A DNA stretch of 58,523 nucleotides from an uncultured Bacteroidales bacterium (GTDB lineage Bacteria; Bacteroidota; Bacteroidia; Bacteroidales; Bacteroidaceae). Where the stretch lies: NCBI GenBank assembly GCA_937914945.1, contig CALGJF010000039.1:1-58523 (forward strand). The letters are read 5' to 3'. Made by a program: the position numbers and the translations under genes. Under the pieces are notes generated by a model that saw only the letters and a list, made by a program, of their open reading frames with translations, was not told the origin of the DNA and did no database searches. Below are positions 49,453 through 58,431 of this stretch, in pieces. Within the stretch, counting starts at the first letter, position 1, and each line of letters opens with the position of its first letter.

Positions 49453-50211
49453 ATGAGAAAGAACATTGTTGCCGGTAACTGGAAGATGAACATGAATCTT
49501 CAAGAGGGCATTGCTCTTGCAAAAGAGCTCAACGAGGCTTTGACAGCCGACAAACCCAACTGCGATGTAGTAATCTGCACACCCTTCATCCACCTTGCAT
49601 CGGTGGCTCCCATCGTGGATTCATCAATCATTGGTGTGGGTGCCGAGAACTGCGCCGACAAAGTATCGGGTGCATACACAGGTGAGGTTTCTGCATCCAT
49701 GGTAGCATCTACAGGTGCAAAGTATGTAATCCTTGGACACTCTGAGCGTCGCGCATATTATGGCGAGACTGCCGAGATTCTCAAAGAGAAGGTACAGCTG
49801 GCTCTTGCCAACGGTCTTACCCCCATCTTCTGTATCGGCGAGGTAAAAGAGGAGCGCGAGCAGGGTATTCAGAATCAGGTTGTTTACAGCCAGCTTGCAG
49901 GCTCGCTCTACGACCTCTCTGCCGAGGATTTCTCAAAGATTATCTTGGCTTATGAGCCCGTTTGGGCTATCGGTACAGGCCTCACAGCCACACCCGAGCA
50001 GGCCGAGGAGATTCATGCATACATTCGCTCTACCATTGCCGAGAAGTATGGCAACGAGGTAGCCGAGAATACATCTATCCTCTATGGCGGTAGCTGCAAA
50101 CCCAGCAATGCAAAAGAGCTCTTCGCCAACCCCAACGTTGATGGCGGTCTCATCGGTGGTGCTGCTCTCAAGGTTGCCGATTTCAAAGGTATAATAGATG
50201 CTTTCAAATAA
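49453..50211 (+). CDS. tpiA: Triosephosphate isomerase
   Basis: A 252-residue glycolytic enzyme interconverting DHAP and glyceraldehyde 3-phosphate. Catalytic Lys12 in NWKMN, His in ILGHSERR, Glu in AYEPVWAIGTG, and the phosphate-binding ILYGGSC and GGLIGGAALK are all present. Normal length. The stop overlaps the next gene's ATG by one base. Codon use is more biased than in the neighbours (many AAG/GAG/GCA and CTC), as expected for a highly expressed gene. Confidence 0.98.
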   Translation: MRKNIVAGNWKMNMNLQEGIALAKELNEALTADKPNCDVVICTPFIHLASVAPIVDSSIIGVGAENCADKVSGAYTGEVSASMVASTGAKYVILGHSERRAYYGETAEILKEKVQLALANGLTPIFCIGEVKEEREQGIQNQVVYSQLAGSLYDLSAEDFSKIILAYEPVWAIGTGLTATPEQAEEIHAYIRSTIAEKYGNEVAENTSILYGGSCKPSNAKELFANPNVDGGLIGGAALKVADFKGIIDAFK

Positions 50212-50645
50212 TGAAGCGACTATTATTACTTATATCAATAATGTTCTGTGCCCTCTATGCGGGGGCGCAGAGCAATATTGTGCAGGAATTAAGACGGGTA
50301 GAGCCGGGAAAGGGCTCTGTAACCATTAACCATCCTGCAAAGCTCGACAGCATAATGGGGCGCATGGCTGTGAAAACCACACAGGCCGAGGGTTATCGTG
50401 TAATGGTATATTCGGGTAACAATTCCCGTACAGCACGCGAAGAGGCCAACAAGTGGGCACAGTTCATGAGAGAGAATTTCCCCGGTGCCGAGGTGTATGT
50501 GGTATTCGAGTCGCCAATACGCTCTTGTCAGTATGGCGATTATCGTACCCGCGAAGAGGCCGAGGCGGTAATGTATAAGCTGAAAGCCACAAAGAAGTTT
50601 AAGGAAATCTCTGTGAGAAAGACTTTGATAAACCTACCATATTAA
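50211..50645 (+). CDS. SPOR domain secreted protein
   Basis: A 144-residue protein with a signal peptide (1-20, ending LYAGAQ) and a C-terminal SPOR domain (about 65-140: GYRVMVYSGNNSRTAREEANKW, YVVFESPIRSCQYGDYRTREEAEAVMYKLK). SPOR domains bind denuded septal peptidoglycan. It starts on the tpiA stop and is followed after 7 nt by folE. The same tpiA-SPOR-folE order is known from Bacteroides. Confidence 0.92.
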   Translation: MKRLLLLISIMFCALYAGAQSNIVQELRRVEPGKGSVTINHPAKLDSIMGRMAVKTTQAEGYRVMVYSGNNSRTAREEANKWAQFMRENFPGAEVYVVFESPIRSCQYGDYRTREEAEAVMYKLKATKKFKEISVRKTLINLPY

Positions 50646-50652
50646 ACAAAGT

Positions 50653-51225
50653 ATGCAAGATACTGAAAAGGCAAAAGAGATACTCATGAACAGTTGCCAC
50701 GATATGCTGGTGGCAATAGGTGAGGATACTACCCGAGAGGGGCTTGTAAAAACCCCCGACCGCGTGGCTCGTGCCGTGCTCGAAGCTACTGCGGGATACA
50801 AGGAGAACCCCGAGGAGATTTTGCGTGGTGCCATGTTCAAGGAGGATTACAAGCAGATGGTGATAGTGAAGGATATAGATTTCTACTCGTTATGCGAGCA
50901 TCACATGCTCCCCTTCTTTGGCAAGGTGCATGTGGCATATATCCCCAATGGCTATATCACAGGGCTCAGCAAGATTGCCCGTGTGGTAGATGCTTTCTCA
51001 CGTCGTTTGCAGGTGCAGGAACGTCTTACCTTGCAGATAAAAGAGTGCATACAGAATACATTGAACCCGCTTGGTGTGATGGTGGTGGTAGAAGCACAGC
51101 ACCTATGCATGCAGATGCGCGGTATAAAAAAACAGAATTCAATTACCACAACATCCGATTTTTGTGGTGCTTTCAATCAGGCTAAAACACGCGAGGAGTT
51201 TATGAATCTCCTGCGCAACAAATAG
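50653..51225 (+). CDS. folE: GTP cyclohydrolase I
   Basis: A 190-residue enzyme converting GTP to 7,8-dihydroneopterin triphosphate, the first step of folate synthesis. The zinc site Cys-His in SLCEHHMLPFFGKVHVAYIPNG and Cys in AQHLCMQMRGI is intact. Also TREGLVKTPDRVARA near the start, SKIARVVDAFSRRLQVQERLT, and the C-terminal end FNQAKTREEFMNLL. It may supply folK (39677). Confidence 0.97.
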   Translation: MQDTEKAKEILMNSCHDMLVAIGEDTTREGLVKTPDRVARAVLEATAGYKENPEEILRGAMFKEDYKQMVIVKDIDFYSLCEHHMLPFFGKVHVAYIPNGYITGLSKIARVVDAFSRRLQVQERLTLQIKECIQNTLNPLGVMVVVEAQHLCMQMRGIKKQNSITTTSDFCGAFNQAKTREEFMNLLRNK

Positions 51226-51258
51226 CATCGCATGGTGCTTATATAATAAGGTAGCAGT

Positions 51259-52023
51259 ATGGATATTGTAATAGCCGCCGAATATGAATCGCTGCGAGCG
51301 CAGATAGAATCTGTGCCGGGAATCATAGAAACCGATGAATGTAAGGTACTTTACAGCGGTAGGAACAGGATTGTGCAATTTGAGCCTGCCGCCGGGGTAT
51401 CGTTGGTAGTGAAAAAACACAAACGCCATGGCTTTTTCAAAAGTCTGGTATATACGTTTTTCAGGCCCAACAAGGCGCGTCGTTCCTTTGAGAATGCGGT
51501 GGAATTGCGCAAAAGAGGCTTTGAAACACCGCACGAAGTGGCATATATCGAGGAAAAATCGTGCGGCCTCATAACCCAGGTATATTATATATGTGCATAT
51601 ACCTCAAAGGCTCCTATCCGTCCCGAACTTATAGACAATGACCCCTTTGACAAGGCACTTGCCACGGCTTATGCTCGGTATGTGGCATCTATGCATAGCG
51701 CAGGCGTGCTGCATCGCGACCTTAATCCAACAAATGTGCTATATGAGAGGATAGGCGATGGATATACCTTTGAACTCATAGACATAAACAGAATGAAATT
51801 TTATAATGGCGAGGTGCCAAAACCGGTGTGCATGGAGAATCTCACACTCTTTTGGTGGCTTACCGACGTTTACAGATATATACTTGACACATATGCCGTG
51901 GAGCGTGGCTGGGAACAGAAGGATGTTGATGAGGCTGTGAGGGTAAAACAGCGCCACGACAGTCGTTGGGTCAGACGAAAAAGATTTACCGGATTCTTCA
52001 AACATTATATATTGGGAAAATGA
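51259..52023 (+). CDS. Lipopolysaccharide kinase-like protein (WaaP/Kdo kinase family)
   Basis: A 254-residue cytosolic protein kinase-fold enzyme likely to phosphorylate a lipid A-core sugar. Seen: ATP-binding Lys in VSLVVKKHK, catalytic loop HRDLNPTNVLY (Asp and Asn), and the metal-binding acid in FELIDINRM. The first part (IETDECKVLYSGRNRIV, FRPNKARRSFENAVELRKRG) is typical of the InaA/WaaP group. It overlaps the next glycosyltransferase by 4 nt, which ties it to the surface-glycan segment of this operon. Confidence 0.83.
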   Translation: MDIVIAAEYESLRAQIESVPGIIETDECKVLYSGRNRIVQFEPAAGVSLVVKKHKRHGFFKSLVYTFFRPNKARRSFENAVELRKRGFETPHEVAYIEEKSCGLITQVYYICAYTSKAPIRPELIDNDPFDKALATAYARYVASMHSAGVLHRDLNPTNVLYERIGDGYTFELIDINRMKFYNGEVPKPVCMENLTLFWWLTDVYRYILDTYAVERGWEQKDVDEAVRVKQRHDSRWVRRKRFTGFFKHYILGK

Positions 52024-53030
52024 AATACTATATTGAGATTGGTACCATAAACAAGGCAAAACAGGATATCGATGAAATTTGCCTTCAAGAGGGTTTTGTA
52101 AACCTCACACGTTGCAATTTTGGTAATGGTGGCGTGGGGCGTTTCCTGACTAAACTGTTTGCGGTGTGCAACATTCTCTTCTGTTTGAAGAAGGATGATA
52201 TATTGCTACTGCAATATCCCATGAAAAAGTTCTATAAGATAGCTTGCCGCTTTGCCCGCATGAAGGGGGCAAGGGTGGTTACCATAGTACACGACCTTGG
52301 AGCCTTCCGCCGCAAGAAACTCACCCCTGCACAGGAGAACAAACTCCTTTCGTTAACCGATTTCCTGATAGTGCATAACTCCACCATGCGCGACTACATT
52401 ATAGAGCATGGCTTCAAGGGTGGTGTGCATTGCTTGGAGATTTTCGATTATCTTTCGGGCAAGAGGCCTGCGGCCTACGATACACCCCATTCGCCTTGGA
52501 AGGTGGTGTATGCCGGTAATCTTGGCCGTTGGCGCAACGAGTTCCTTTACAAAATGAATGGTTGCGTAACAAACTACGAACTTGATTTGTATGGCAAGGG
52601 ATTCAATGATGCCGAGAATGATTGCAAGCAGTTGCACTATCATGGCTTTATGGCTTCCGACGATTTTATATCCTCAGTAAATGCCGATTTCGGTATTGTC
52701 TGGGATGGCGATTCCATCGCCGAATGCACAGGAGCATGGGGCGAGTACCTTAAAATAAACAACCCTCACAAAACATCATTCTATCTGTGTGCAGGCGTTC
52801 CTGTAATAGTTTGGAGCAAAGCGGCCATGGCACCCTTTGTGAAGGAGCAGAATGTGGGGCTTGTGGTTGATTCTCTGTCGCAGATATGTGAGCGTCTGGC
52901 TGCGCTCACCCCCGCAGAATATGCCCGAATGAGGGAGGCTGCGCGCATGGTGAGTGAGCGTCTTTCTCAAGGATACTATTTCAGAGAGGGGCTTAAGAGT
53001 GCTTATGAATATTTGGCATTAAAAAGCTGA
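52020..53030 (+). CDS. Glycosyltransferase, beta-1,6-galactofuranosyltransferase-like
   Basis: A 336-residue GT-B-type enzyme. The start forms an ATGA overlap with the kinase gene and gives MKYYIEIGTINKAKQDID. Family marks: LLLQYPMKKFYK, VVTIVHDLGAFRR, FLIVHNSTMRDYI, YAGNLGRWRNEFL, DFGIVWDGDSIAEC, CTGAWGEYLKINNPHKTSFYLCAGVPVIVWSKAA. The pattern (YHGF, WDGxS, G.YL..N.PHK.SxYL..GxPVIxW) is that of the WbbI/galactofuranosyltransferase group. The sugar transferred is an inference. Confidence 0.8.
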   Translation: MKYYIEIGTINKAKQDIDEICLQEGFVNLTRCNFGNGGVGRFLTKLFAVCNILFCLKKDDILLLQYPMKKFYKIACRFARMKGARVVTIVHDLGAFRRKKLTPAQENKLLSLTDFLIVHNSTMRDYIIEHGFKGGVHCLEIFDYLSGKRPAAYDTPHSPWKVVYAGNLGRWRNEFLYKMNGCVTNYELDLYGKGFNDAENDCKQLHYHGFMASDDFISSVNADFGIVWDGDSIAECTGAWGEYLKINNPHKTSFYLCAGVPVIVWSKAAMAPFVKEQNVGLVVDSLSQICERLAALTPAEYARMREAARMVSERLSQGYYFREGLKSAYEYLALKS

Positions 53031-53034
53031 TTGA

Positions 53035-54051
53035 ATGAAGAAGATACTTATTATAACACAAGACCCATTGGTGTGCAACAGGCAAACGATTGATGGTGGT
53101 GGTTGCAGCGACAATGGCAAGTATACCTTTTATATTAACGACAGGAACTGTAACCCCGATTTTGTTGTGATAATGGGCAAGGGTGGTCGCGATGGTTACA
53201 CGGTTGATGTCCCAAAGGAGCGCACTATGCTCTTAACGACAGAGCCATACGGTATTACCGAGTATCCGCGCGCTTATTGCGAACAGTTCGGTATAGTGCT
53301 TGCTTGCCAGCCCGAGATTAAACTATCTCCCATGAGTGGAACAAAGGTTGTTTATGCTCCGGCTATGTTGCCATGGTATGCCGGTGCTGTGTTCAAGAAT
53401 GGCAAGGGCGTGCCCACCATGAGCCGCGAGGAGTTGCAAAACGCTCATCCCGAAAAAACAAAATTCATGTCGGTTATTACCACCAGAAAGGCCTTTACAA
53501 AGGGGCATGTCGATCGTCTGCGTTTTATTAAAAAACTCAAAGAATATTACGGTGAAAAGGTCGATATTTATGGTGCGGGCTTTAATGGTTTTGAGGATAA
53601 GTGGGAGGTTATAGCTCCGTATAGATACCATATAGTGATAGAAAACTCGGCAACTGATTATTATTGGACCGAGAAACTTGCCGATTGCTATCTTGGCGGT
53701 GCATATCCCCTCTACCATGGTTGCTCCAATATAGGCGACTATTTCCCCGAGGGGGCATATGTCCCCATAGATATATGCGATTTTGAGGCCTTTGTTAAGG
53801 CGGTGGAGCGTGTGGAGCGGGAGAGTACCTTTGATAAAAGCAGTACTCTTATTGCCGCATCAAAACAGTTGGTGCTGGGGAAATACAATATGTTTAATTA
53901 TATAGCTTCGGTCTTTGACGATGTGGAGAATACCACATCGCTTGGGCAGCATCATATAAAGCCGGCGCGCGCCTTTTTTTCGTGGCACAATTTTTTCCTC
54001 CATTCGATTCAATGGGGCTATTATAAGCTATTGGGCAAATATTTTGTGTGA
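53035..54051 (+). CDS. Fucosyltransferase family 10 (GT10) enzyme
   Basis: A 338-residue glycosyltransferase with the GT10 C-terminal domain: YRYHIVIENSATDYYWTEKLADCYLGGAYPLYHG and NIGDYFPEGAYVPIDICDFEAF (about residues 195-245), the part that binds GDP-fucose. The N-terminal half is more divergent (PDFVVIMGKGG, TEPYGITEYPRAY). Bacterial GT10 enzymes make alpha-1,3/1,4-fucosylated surface glycans, including Lewis-type epitopes. The exact acceptor is unknown. Not a truncated copy. It follows the galactofuranosyltransferase-like gene by 4 nt. Confidence 0.85.
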   Translation: MKKILIITQDPLVCNRQTIDGGGCSDNGKYTFYINDRNCNPDFVVIMGKGGRDGYTVDVPKERTMLLTTEPYGITEYPRAYCEQFGIVLACQPEIKLSPMSGTKVVYAPAMLPWYAGAVFKNGKGVPTMSREELQNAHPEKTKFMSVITTRKAFTKGHVDRLRFIKKLKEYYGEKVDIYGAGFNGFEDKWEVIAPYRYHIVIENSATDYYWTEKLADCYLGGAYPLYHGCSNIGDYFPEGAYVPIDICDFEAFVKAVERVERESTFDKSSTLIAASKQLVLGKYNMFNYIASVFDDVENTTSLGQHHIKPARAFFSWHNFFLHSIQWGYYKLLGKYFV

Positions 54052-54070
54052 TTAAGTATTTATTGGCAGT

Positions 54071-54880
54071 ATGAAGAATTTTAGCATAGGAGTAATAATC
54101 TCGACATATAATAACCCTCGTTGGTTGGAGAAAACTTTGTGGAGCTACGAAAAGCAGACTGTTGCTCCTTGCGAAATTATAATTGCCGATGATGGGTCGG
54201 GCGAGGAGACACGCGCTCTCATTCAAAAGTACAGCAAGTTGCTGCCTATAAAGCATGTGTGGCACGAGGACGATGGCTTCCGCAAGACAAAGATTCTTAA
54301 CGAGGCTCTGCGTGTGGCCACGGCCGATTACCTTATCTTTACCGACCAGGATTGTGTGGCGCGCCCCGACTTTGTGGAGACGCATGCCCGTTTTGCTCGC
54401 GAGGGTTATATCTTGTCGGGTGGTTATTTCAAATTGCCTATGGATATCAGCGAGCAGATATCACGCGATGATATTCTTTCAAAGCGTGCTTTCAAGCTGT
54501 CGTGGCTCAAAGAGCAGGGGCTTAAATGCAGTATAAAGTGTTTGAAACTTGTTGATAGGCCTTGGATTGCGGCTTTCATGAATTTCATTACTCCCACTAA
54601 GGCTACTTGGAACGGTATGAATTCAAGTGGCTGGCGCAGCGACATTCTTTCGGTGGCGGGGTTTGACGAGCGTATGCAGTATGGCGGCGAGGATCGTGAG
54701 ATGGGCGAGCGCTTGTTTAATAAAGGGATTCGCTCCAGACAGATACGTTATTCGGCAATCGTTCTGCATCTCGATCACAAGCGCCCCTATGTGAATAAGG
54801 AGGCTTTGGATCGTAATAAGGCTATCCGTCGCGAAACGAAACGTAACCGCACGGTGGTTACACAGTATGGGCTCAAATAG
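54071..54880 (+). CDS. GT2 glycosyltransferase with galactosyltransferase-type C-terminal motif
   Basis: A 269-residue GT-A enzyme. VIISTYNNPRWLEKTLWSY at the start, CEIIIADDGSGEETRALIQKY, the DxD-like FTDQDCVARPDF, then GGEDREMGERLFNKGI, the Glyco_transf_7C motif that holds the base and acceptor site. This arrangement is seen in chondroitin synthase-like and core-sugar transferases of Bacteroidetes. Last gene of the long operon; it ends 5 nt from the end of dnaG, with no terminator stem seen. Confidence 0.9.
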   Translation: MKNFSIGVIISTYNNPRWLEKTLWSYEKQTVAPCEIIIADDGSGEETRALIQKYSKLLPIKHVWHEDDGFRKTKILNEALRVATADYLIFTDQDCVARPDFVETHARFAREGYILSGGYFKLPMDISEQISRDDILSKRAFKLSWLKEQGLKCSIKCLKLVDRPWIAAFMNFITPTKATWNGMNSSGWRSDILSVAGFDERMQYGGEDREMGERLFNKGIRSRQIRYSAIVLHLDHKRPYVNKEALDRNKAIRRETKRNRTVVTQYGLK

Positions 54881-54885
54881 CGGGC

Positions 54886-56904
54886 CTATACGTTCAAGGC
54901 TGCCGAGCCGAATCCGTAGTATTGCAGCAGGTTGTTAAGGGCTTGCTGTGTCTCTTTCAGGAACTTGAAGTTTTCCATCAACTCCATGGCCTTTGACGCA
55001 TCGGCCGCGGTTGCAGGGTCTTTGAGTGCAGTCATGGTCTCCTTCAGCATTTCGTCTATTATGCTGTGTTTGTATGCTATCGACAGGCGCGTGGTCTGCT
55101 CAAAGAGTATAGCCATTTCGTTGCGTTCCTCTCCACCGTTTGCCTGTTCACTGAAGAATTTGCTCAGTATGTATCGCTCGCCGCATAGGTCGGCGGCAAG
55201 GCGCGATATTTCGCTGTCGGGGTGGGCAAGGAAGTGTCGCTCGGGGTTGAAATTTATATCGGCTGCATGTTGTGATGCCTCCTCAAATATGCGTTTATAT
55301 AGTGGGTGGCTCAATTCGATACCATCGTCTTGGAACGAGTAATAGAGGTGCGATATTACAGTCTCGGTGAATGCGGGTGTGTTTGTACTCTTGTTCTCGG
55401 GTACTTGAACAAGTTTGTCGCCATTGCGCAGCAGAAATTGTATTATGGCTTTCTCCTTGTTGTGCAGTGGATTGTTGCTGTAGCTGTCTATTATGTTCTG
55501 CCTGAACTCGTTGGGGGCTGGTTGCTGTGCATCATCGGTTGTTGAGGCTTGTTCCTCGCCCTGTGGGGTGCTGTTCTGCCGTTTTTGCATCTCCTCGTTG
55601 TGCTTTATTCTTATTTTGGCAGTTTCGCGCACCAACAGTTGTTCGCTCACTTTGAGCATTTCGCTGCACTTTTTTATGTATTCGCTACGCAGAATCTCAT
55701 TGGGTATTACTGCTATGCTCTTTACTATGTCGCCCACAAGGTTGGCACGCGCCACGGGGTCCTCGCCCACCTCGTTGAGCAATAAATTTGTTTTGAATCG
55801 TATGAAATCCACCTTGTTGCGGTTGATGTACTCTTCAACCTCCTCTGTGGTGTGGCTTTGTGCGTAGCTGTCGGGGTCCTCTCCTTGGGGTAGAAGTACC
55901 ACGTTTATGTTCATACCCTCCTCGAGCAGCATATCAGTTCCGCGCAACGATGCCTTGATGCCGGCATTGTCGCCATCGTACAGCAGTGTTACGTTGTTTG
56001 TAAAGCGGTGTATCAGTTTAATCTGTCCGGTGGTGAGCGATGTGCCCGATGAGGCCACCACATTTTTTATTCCGGCCTGGTACATCGATATAACATCTAA
56101 ATATCCCTCTACAAGTATGCAACGGTCCTTCTGCATTATGGCCTGTTTGGCAAAGTAGAGGCCGTAGAGGTGGTCGCTCTTGTGGTATATCTCCGACTCG
56201 GGTGAGTTTACATACTTTGCCGCCTTGGGGTTGTTCTGCAATATGCGCCCGCCGAAGGCTACCACCTTGCCCGATATTGTGTGTACGGGGAATATACAAC
56301 GCCCCCAGAAACGGTCTTTCAGTTTTCCGTCTTCGCCCTTGTAGCACACGCCTGTTTTCGCTATAAGGTCGGCATTATATCCGGCTTTGGTTGCTGCGGT
56401 GGCAAGTGCATCGCGTTTCTCGGGTGCATATCCAAGCCCGAACTTTTCAATTATTTCGTCGTGCAACCCTCTGTGCTTGAAGTAGCTGAGCCCTATCGCC
56501 TTCCCTTCCTCGCTTGTTTGCAAGGTGGTGGTGAAGAATTGTTGCGCGTATTGGTTTATCACAAAGAGGCTCTCGCGCAGGCTCTGTTGCTCTTTCTCTT
56601 CATTGGTGAGCTCGCGCTCCTTTATCTCAATGTTGTATTTTCTGGCAAGCCAGCGCAGGGCGTCGTAGTAGCTTAGCTGCTCGTGCTCCATAATAAAGTG
56701 TACGGGCTTGCCGCCCTTTCCGCAACCGAAGCATTTCCATAGATTCTTGGCAGGCGACACTGTGAACGAAGGTGTTTTTTCGTTATGAAACGGGCACAAT
56801 CCAATCATGTTCACTCCGCGACGGCGCAGTGCTACAAAATCGCCCACCACCTCTTCCACTTTGGCGGTGTCCATTATCTGCTCTATGGTATTTCTGTCTA
56901 TCAT
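54886..56904 (-). CDS. dnaG: DNA primase
   Basis: A 672-residue enzyme that makes RNA primers at the fork. ATG at 56904 gives MIDRNTIEQIMDTAKVEEVV; the longer frame upstream includes the promoter and is not likely. Zinc finger Cys37, His40, Cys58, Cys61 (CPFHNEKTPSFTV, CFGCGKGG); TOPRIM domain with ILVEGYLDVISMYQAGIKNV and LYDGDNAGI; C-terminal helicase-binding part from about 430. A Gln/Thr/Asp-rich linker (about 455-480) precedes it. Convergent with the GT2 gene. Confidence 0.96.
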   Translation of the reverse strand: MIDRNTIEQIMDTAKVEEVVGDFVALRRRGVNMIGLCPFHNEKTPSFTVSPAKNLWKCFGCGKGGKPVHFIMEHEQLSYYDALRWLARKYNIEIKERELTNEEKEQQSLRESLFVINQYAQQFFTTTLQTSEEGKAIGLSYFKHRGLHDEIIEKFGLGYAPEKRDALATAATKAGYNADLIAKTGVCYKGEDGKLKDRFWGRCIFPVHTISGKVVAFGGRILQNNPKAAKYVNSPESEIYHKSDHLYGLYFAKQAIMQKDRCILVEGYLDVISMYQAGIKNVVASSGTSLTTGQIKLIHRFTNNVTLLYDGDNAGIKASLRGTDMLLEEGMNINVVLLPQGEDPDSYAQSHTTEEVEEYINRNKVDFIRFKTNLLLNEVGEDPVARANLVGDIVKSIAVIPNEILRSEYIKKCSEMLKVSEQLLVRETAKIRIKHNEEMQKRQNSTPQGEEQASTTDDAQQPAPNEFRQNIIDSYSNNPLHNKEKAIIQFLLRNGDKLVQVPENKSTNTPAFTETVISHLYYSFQDDGIELSHPLYKRIFEEASQHAADINFNPERHFLAHPDSEISRLAADLCGERYILSKFFSEQANGGEERNEMAILFEQTTRLSIAYKHSIIDEMLKETMTALKDPATAADASKAMELMENFKFLKETQQALNNLLQYYGFGSAALNV

Positions 56905-56953
56905 ATATACTAAGGTGTAAACACTTATTGTGTTGCGGCTTGCAATCTTTCTG

Positions 56954-56961
56954 CGAAGATA
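56954..56961 (-). promoter_or_regulatory. dnaG promoter (-7 box)
   Basis: The minus strand reads TATCTTCG, 49 nt before the ATG at 56904, with a T-rich run but no clean TTG about 20 nt upstream. Confidence 0.45.
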
Positions 56962-57032
56962 CATTAAGTTGGGATTACAAAAAAGAGCAGTGCTGTTAAT
57001 TTTATCAACCGTAGCGGCTTTATTTATGAAAA

Positions 57033-57058
57033 AAGGGCTGCCTTGAATGACAGCCCTT
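57033..57058 (-). terminator. Terminator of the acyltransferase gene
   Basis: An 8-bp stem AAGGGCTG/CAGCCCTT (57033-57040 with 57051-57058), a 10-nt loop and a T-run on the minus strand, directly after the stop at 57063. Confidence 0.85.
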
Positions 57059-57062
57059 GTGC

Positions 57063-58079
57063 TTAAATGTTCTTTACTCTTCTGCCGAAGATTATGGGCA
57101 GAATGCGTTTAATTATAAGTATTATGGGTATGAATGCCAATAATACGACGCACGATAATAGAAATATTGCTATATTTTCGGGTACGATATCCCACTCGGC
57201 GCGTTTAATCATTTTCAGTGGCGAGTGCAATAGCTCTCTGTGGAATACCAATGTGAGTATTGTTCCCATGGAAGTTATGCGCACTGCCTTCCAGTCGAAC
57301 TTGTCGAGCAACACCGAAATAAGGAATATCATGAACGAACCGGATAGCGAACCAATCACGAACAGTATGAAATAGTTTCCATAAAGCCCTTGGAACATTT
57401 TTGCTGCGCTGTTGTAGTGCCCAATGATTCCTGTTATGGTGGCAGCAACCAGCAGCGAGAGTATTGTTTTTGTTCCGGATGCTTTGAGTGTGGCGAAGTA
57501 CTCATCGAAATTGGCACGGCCGTAAGTGGCAAGCCAATTGCCAAGCATGAAAAAGGGTAGTGCGAGCATTACGTTGGTTACCGACCACATGTAGTCGAGC
57601 CCCGTAATGTTGTATATCACAGCGCCTATGATGGCAATGGCTGATATGGCATACATCTGCGCCTTGCCTGTAACGAATGCCTGGTATATGAACTTTATAA
57701 TGATGAGTGTGTAAACAAACCATAGGTTGCTGCAACCCGATGCGTCGTGCAGTTTATGGAAACCACCCAATACGGCCACAACCGACCATATCCATTGCCC
57801 GTCGTCTATGTGCTTGAATATGTAGCCCGCCACCTTTATGAATGCAAGGATAAGGTATGGTATCATAAGGTTGCTTAATGTTTTGTTGAAACAAACCCTC
57901 ATGCTATCCTCTCTTTTTGTAAGGTAGCCCGATATGATAAAGAATACCGGTACGTTAAATGCGTAAACGAAGCCCGAAACTCCGTCGGGAAAGCAGTGTC
58001 CCCAGATTATGGCCAGCATACCCAGGGCTTTCATCCAATCAATCCAAGCCTTGTGCTTGCTCTCAATTTTGTTCGTCAT
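57063..58079 (-). CDS. Acyltransferase family 3 membrane protein (OafA/YrhL type)
   Basis: A 338-residue inner-membrane protein with about ten helices. Start ATG at 58079 gives MTNKIESKHKAWIDWMKALGMLAIIWGHCFP, with the family His in IIWGHC and then YAFNVPVFFIISGYLTKRED. Acyltransferase_3 members add O-acetyl or other acyl groups to surface sugars. The acceptor is unknown; proximity to the surface-glycan operon is about 2.2 kb and on the other strand. Own promoter and terminator, hence monocistronic. Confidence 0.9.
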   Translation of the reverse strand: MTNKIESKHKAWIDWMKALGMLAIIWGHCFPDGVSGFVYAFNVPVFFIISGYLTKREDSMRVCFNKTLSNLMIPYLILAFIKVAGYIFKHIDDGQWIWSVVAVLGGFHKLHDASGCSNLWFVYTLIIIKFIYQAFVTGKAQMYAISAIAIIGAVIYNITGLDYMWSVTNVMLALPFFMLGNWLATYGRANFDEYFATLKASGTKTILSLLVAATITGIIGHYNSAAKMFQGLYGNYFILFVIGSLSGSFMIFLISVLLDKFDWKAVRITSMGTILTLVFHRELLHSPLKMIKRAEWDIVPENIAIFLLSCVVLLAFIPIILIIKRILPIIFGRRVKNI

Positions 58080-58175
58080 GTGTGGTAACTGTTTTTGTGT
58101 TAGCTGTTCTGTTGCTCTATATATTATATATAATAAGGTATATACTGCCGCTTTTTGCTTTGTGTTGTTCTTTTG

Positions 58176-58206
58176 CAAAAATATACAAAATATGTTTTAT
58201 GGCAAA
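58176..58206 (-). promoter_or_regulatory. Acyltransferase gene promoter
   Basis: On the minus strand TTTG (58203-58206; its TTG at 58203-58205), a 19-nt spacer and TATTTTTG (58176-58183), a full consensus match. A second TAnnTTTG-like box, TATCTTTG, lies at 58203-58210. Leader of about 90 nt. Confidence 0.6.
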
Positions 58207-58400
58207 GATAGTGTTTTTACTATTACCTTTTTTCGAGATTTTGCAGTAAAAGCAAAAATAAATCTTCGCTCCTTTGTGCGTGGATATTTTGTCGTTTGGT
58301 AGAAAATGTTTCAAAATTGCTCAAAATATTACAAAAATAAACAGAGAAAAAGTTGGAAATTAAAAATTTTGCTTTTTTCTCAATTTTTTCTTTGGAAAAG

Positions 58401-58431
58401 TTTGCCAGTTCAAATATTTGCTTTACCTTTG
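58401..58431 (+). promoter_or_regulatory. Strong promoter at the right edge, probably of an rRNA operon
   Basis: TTTG (58401-58404), a 19-nt spacer and TACCTTTG (58424-58431) match the consensus exactly, preceded by a long AT-rich stretch (58310-58400) of the UP-element kind. No start codon with a coding frame follows within the window. Confidence 0.75.
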
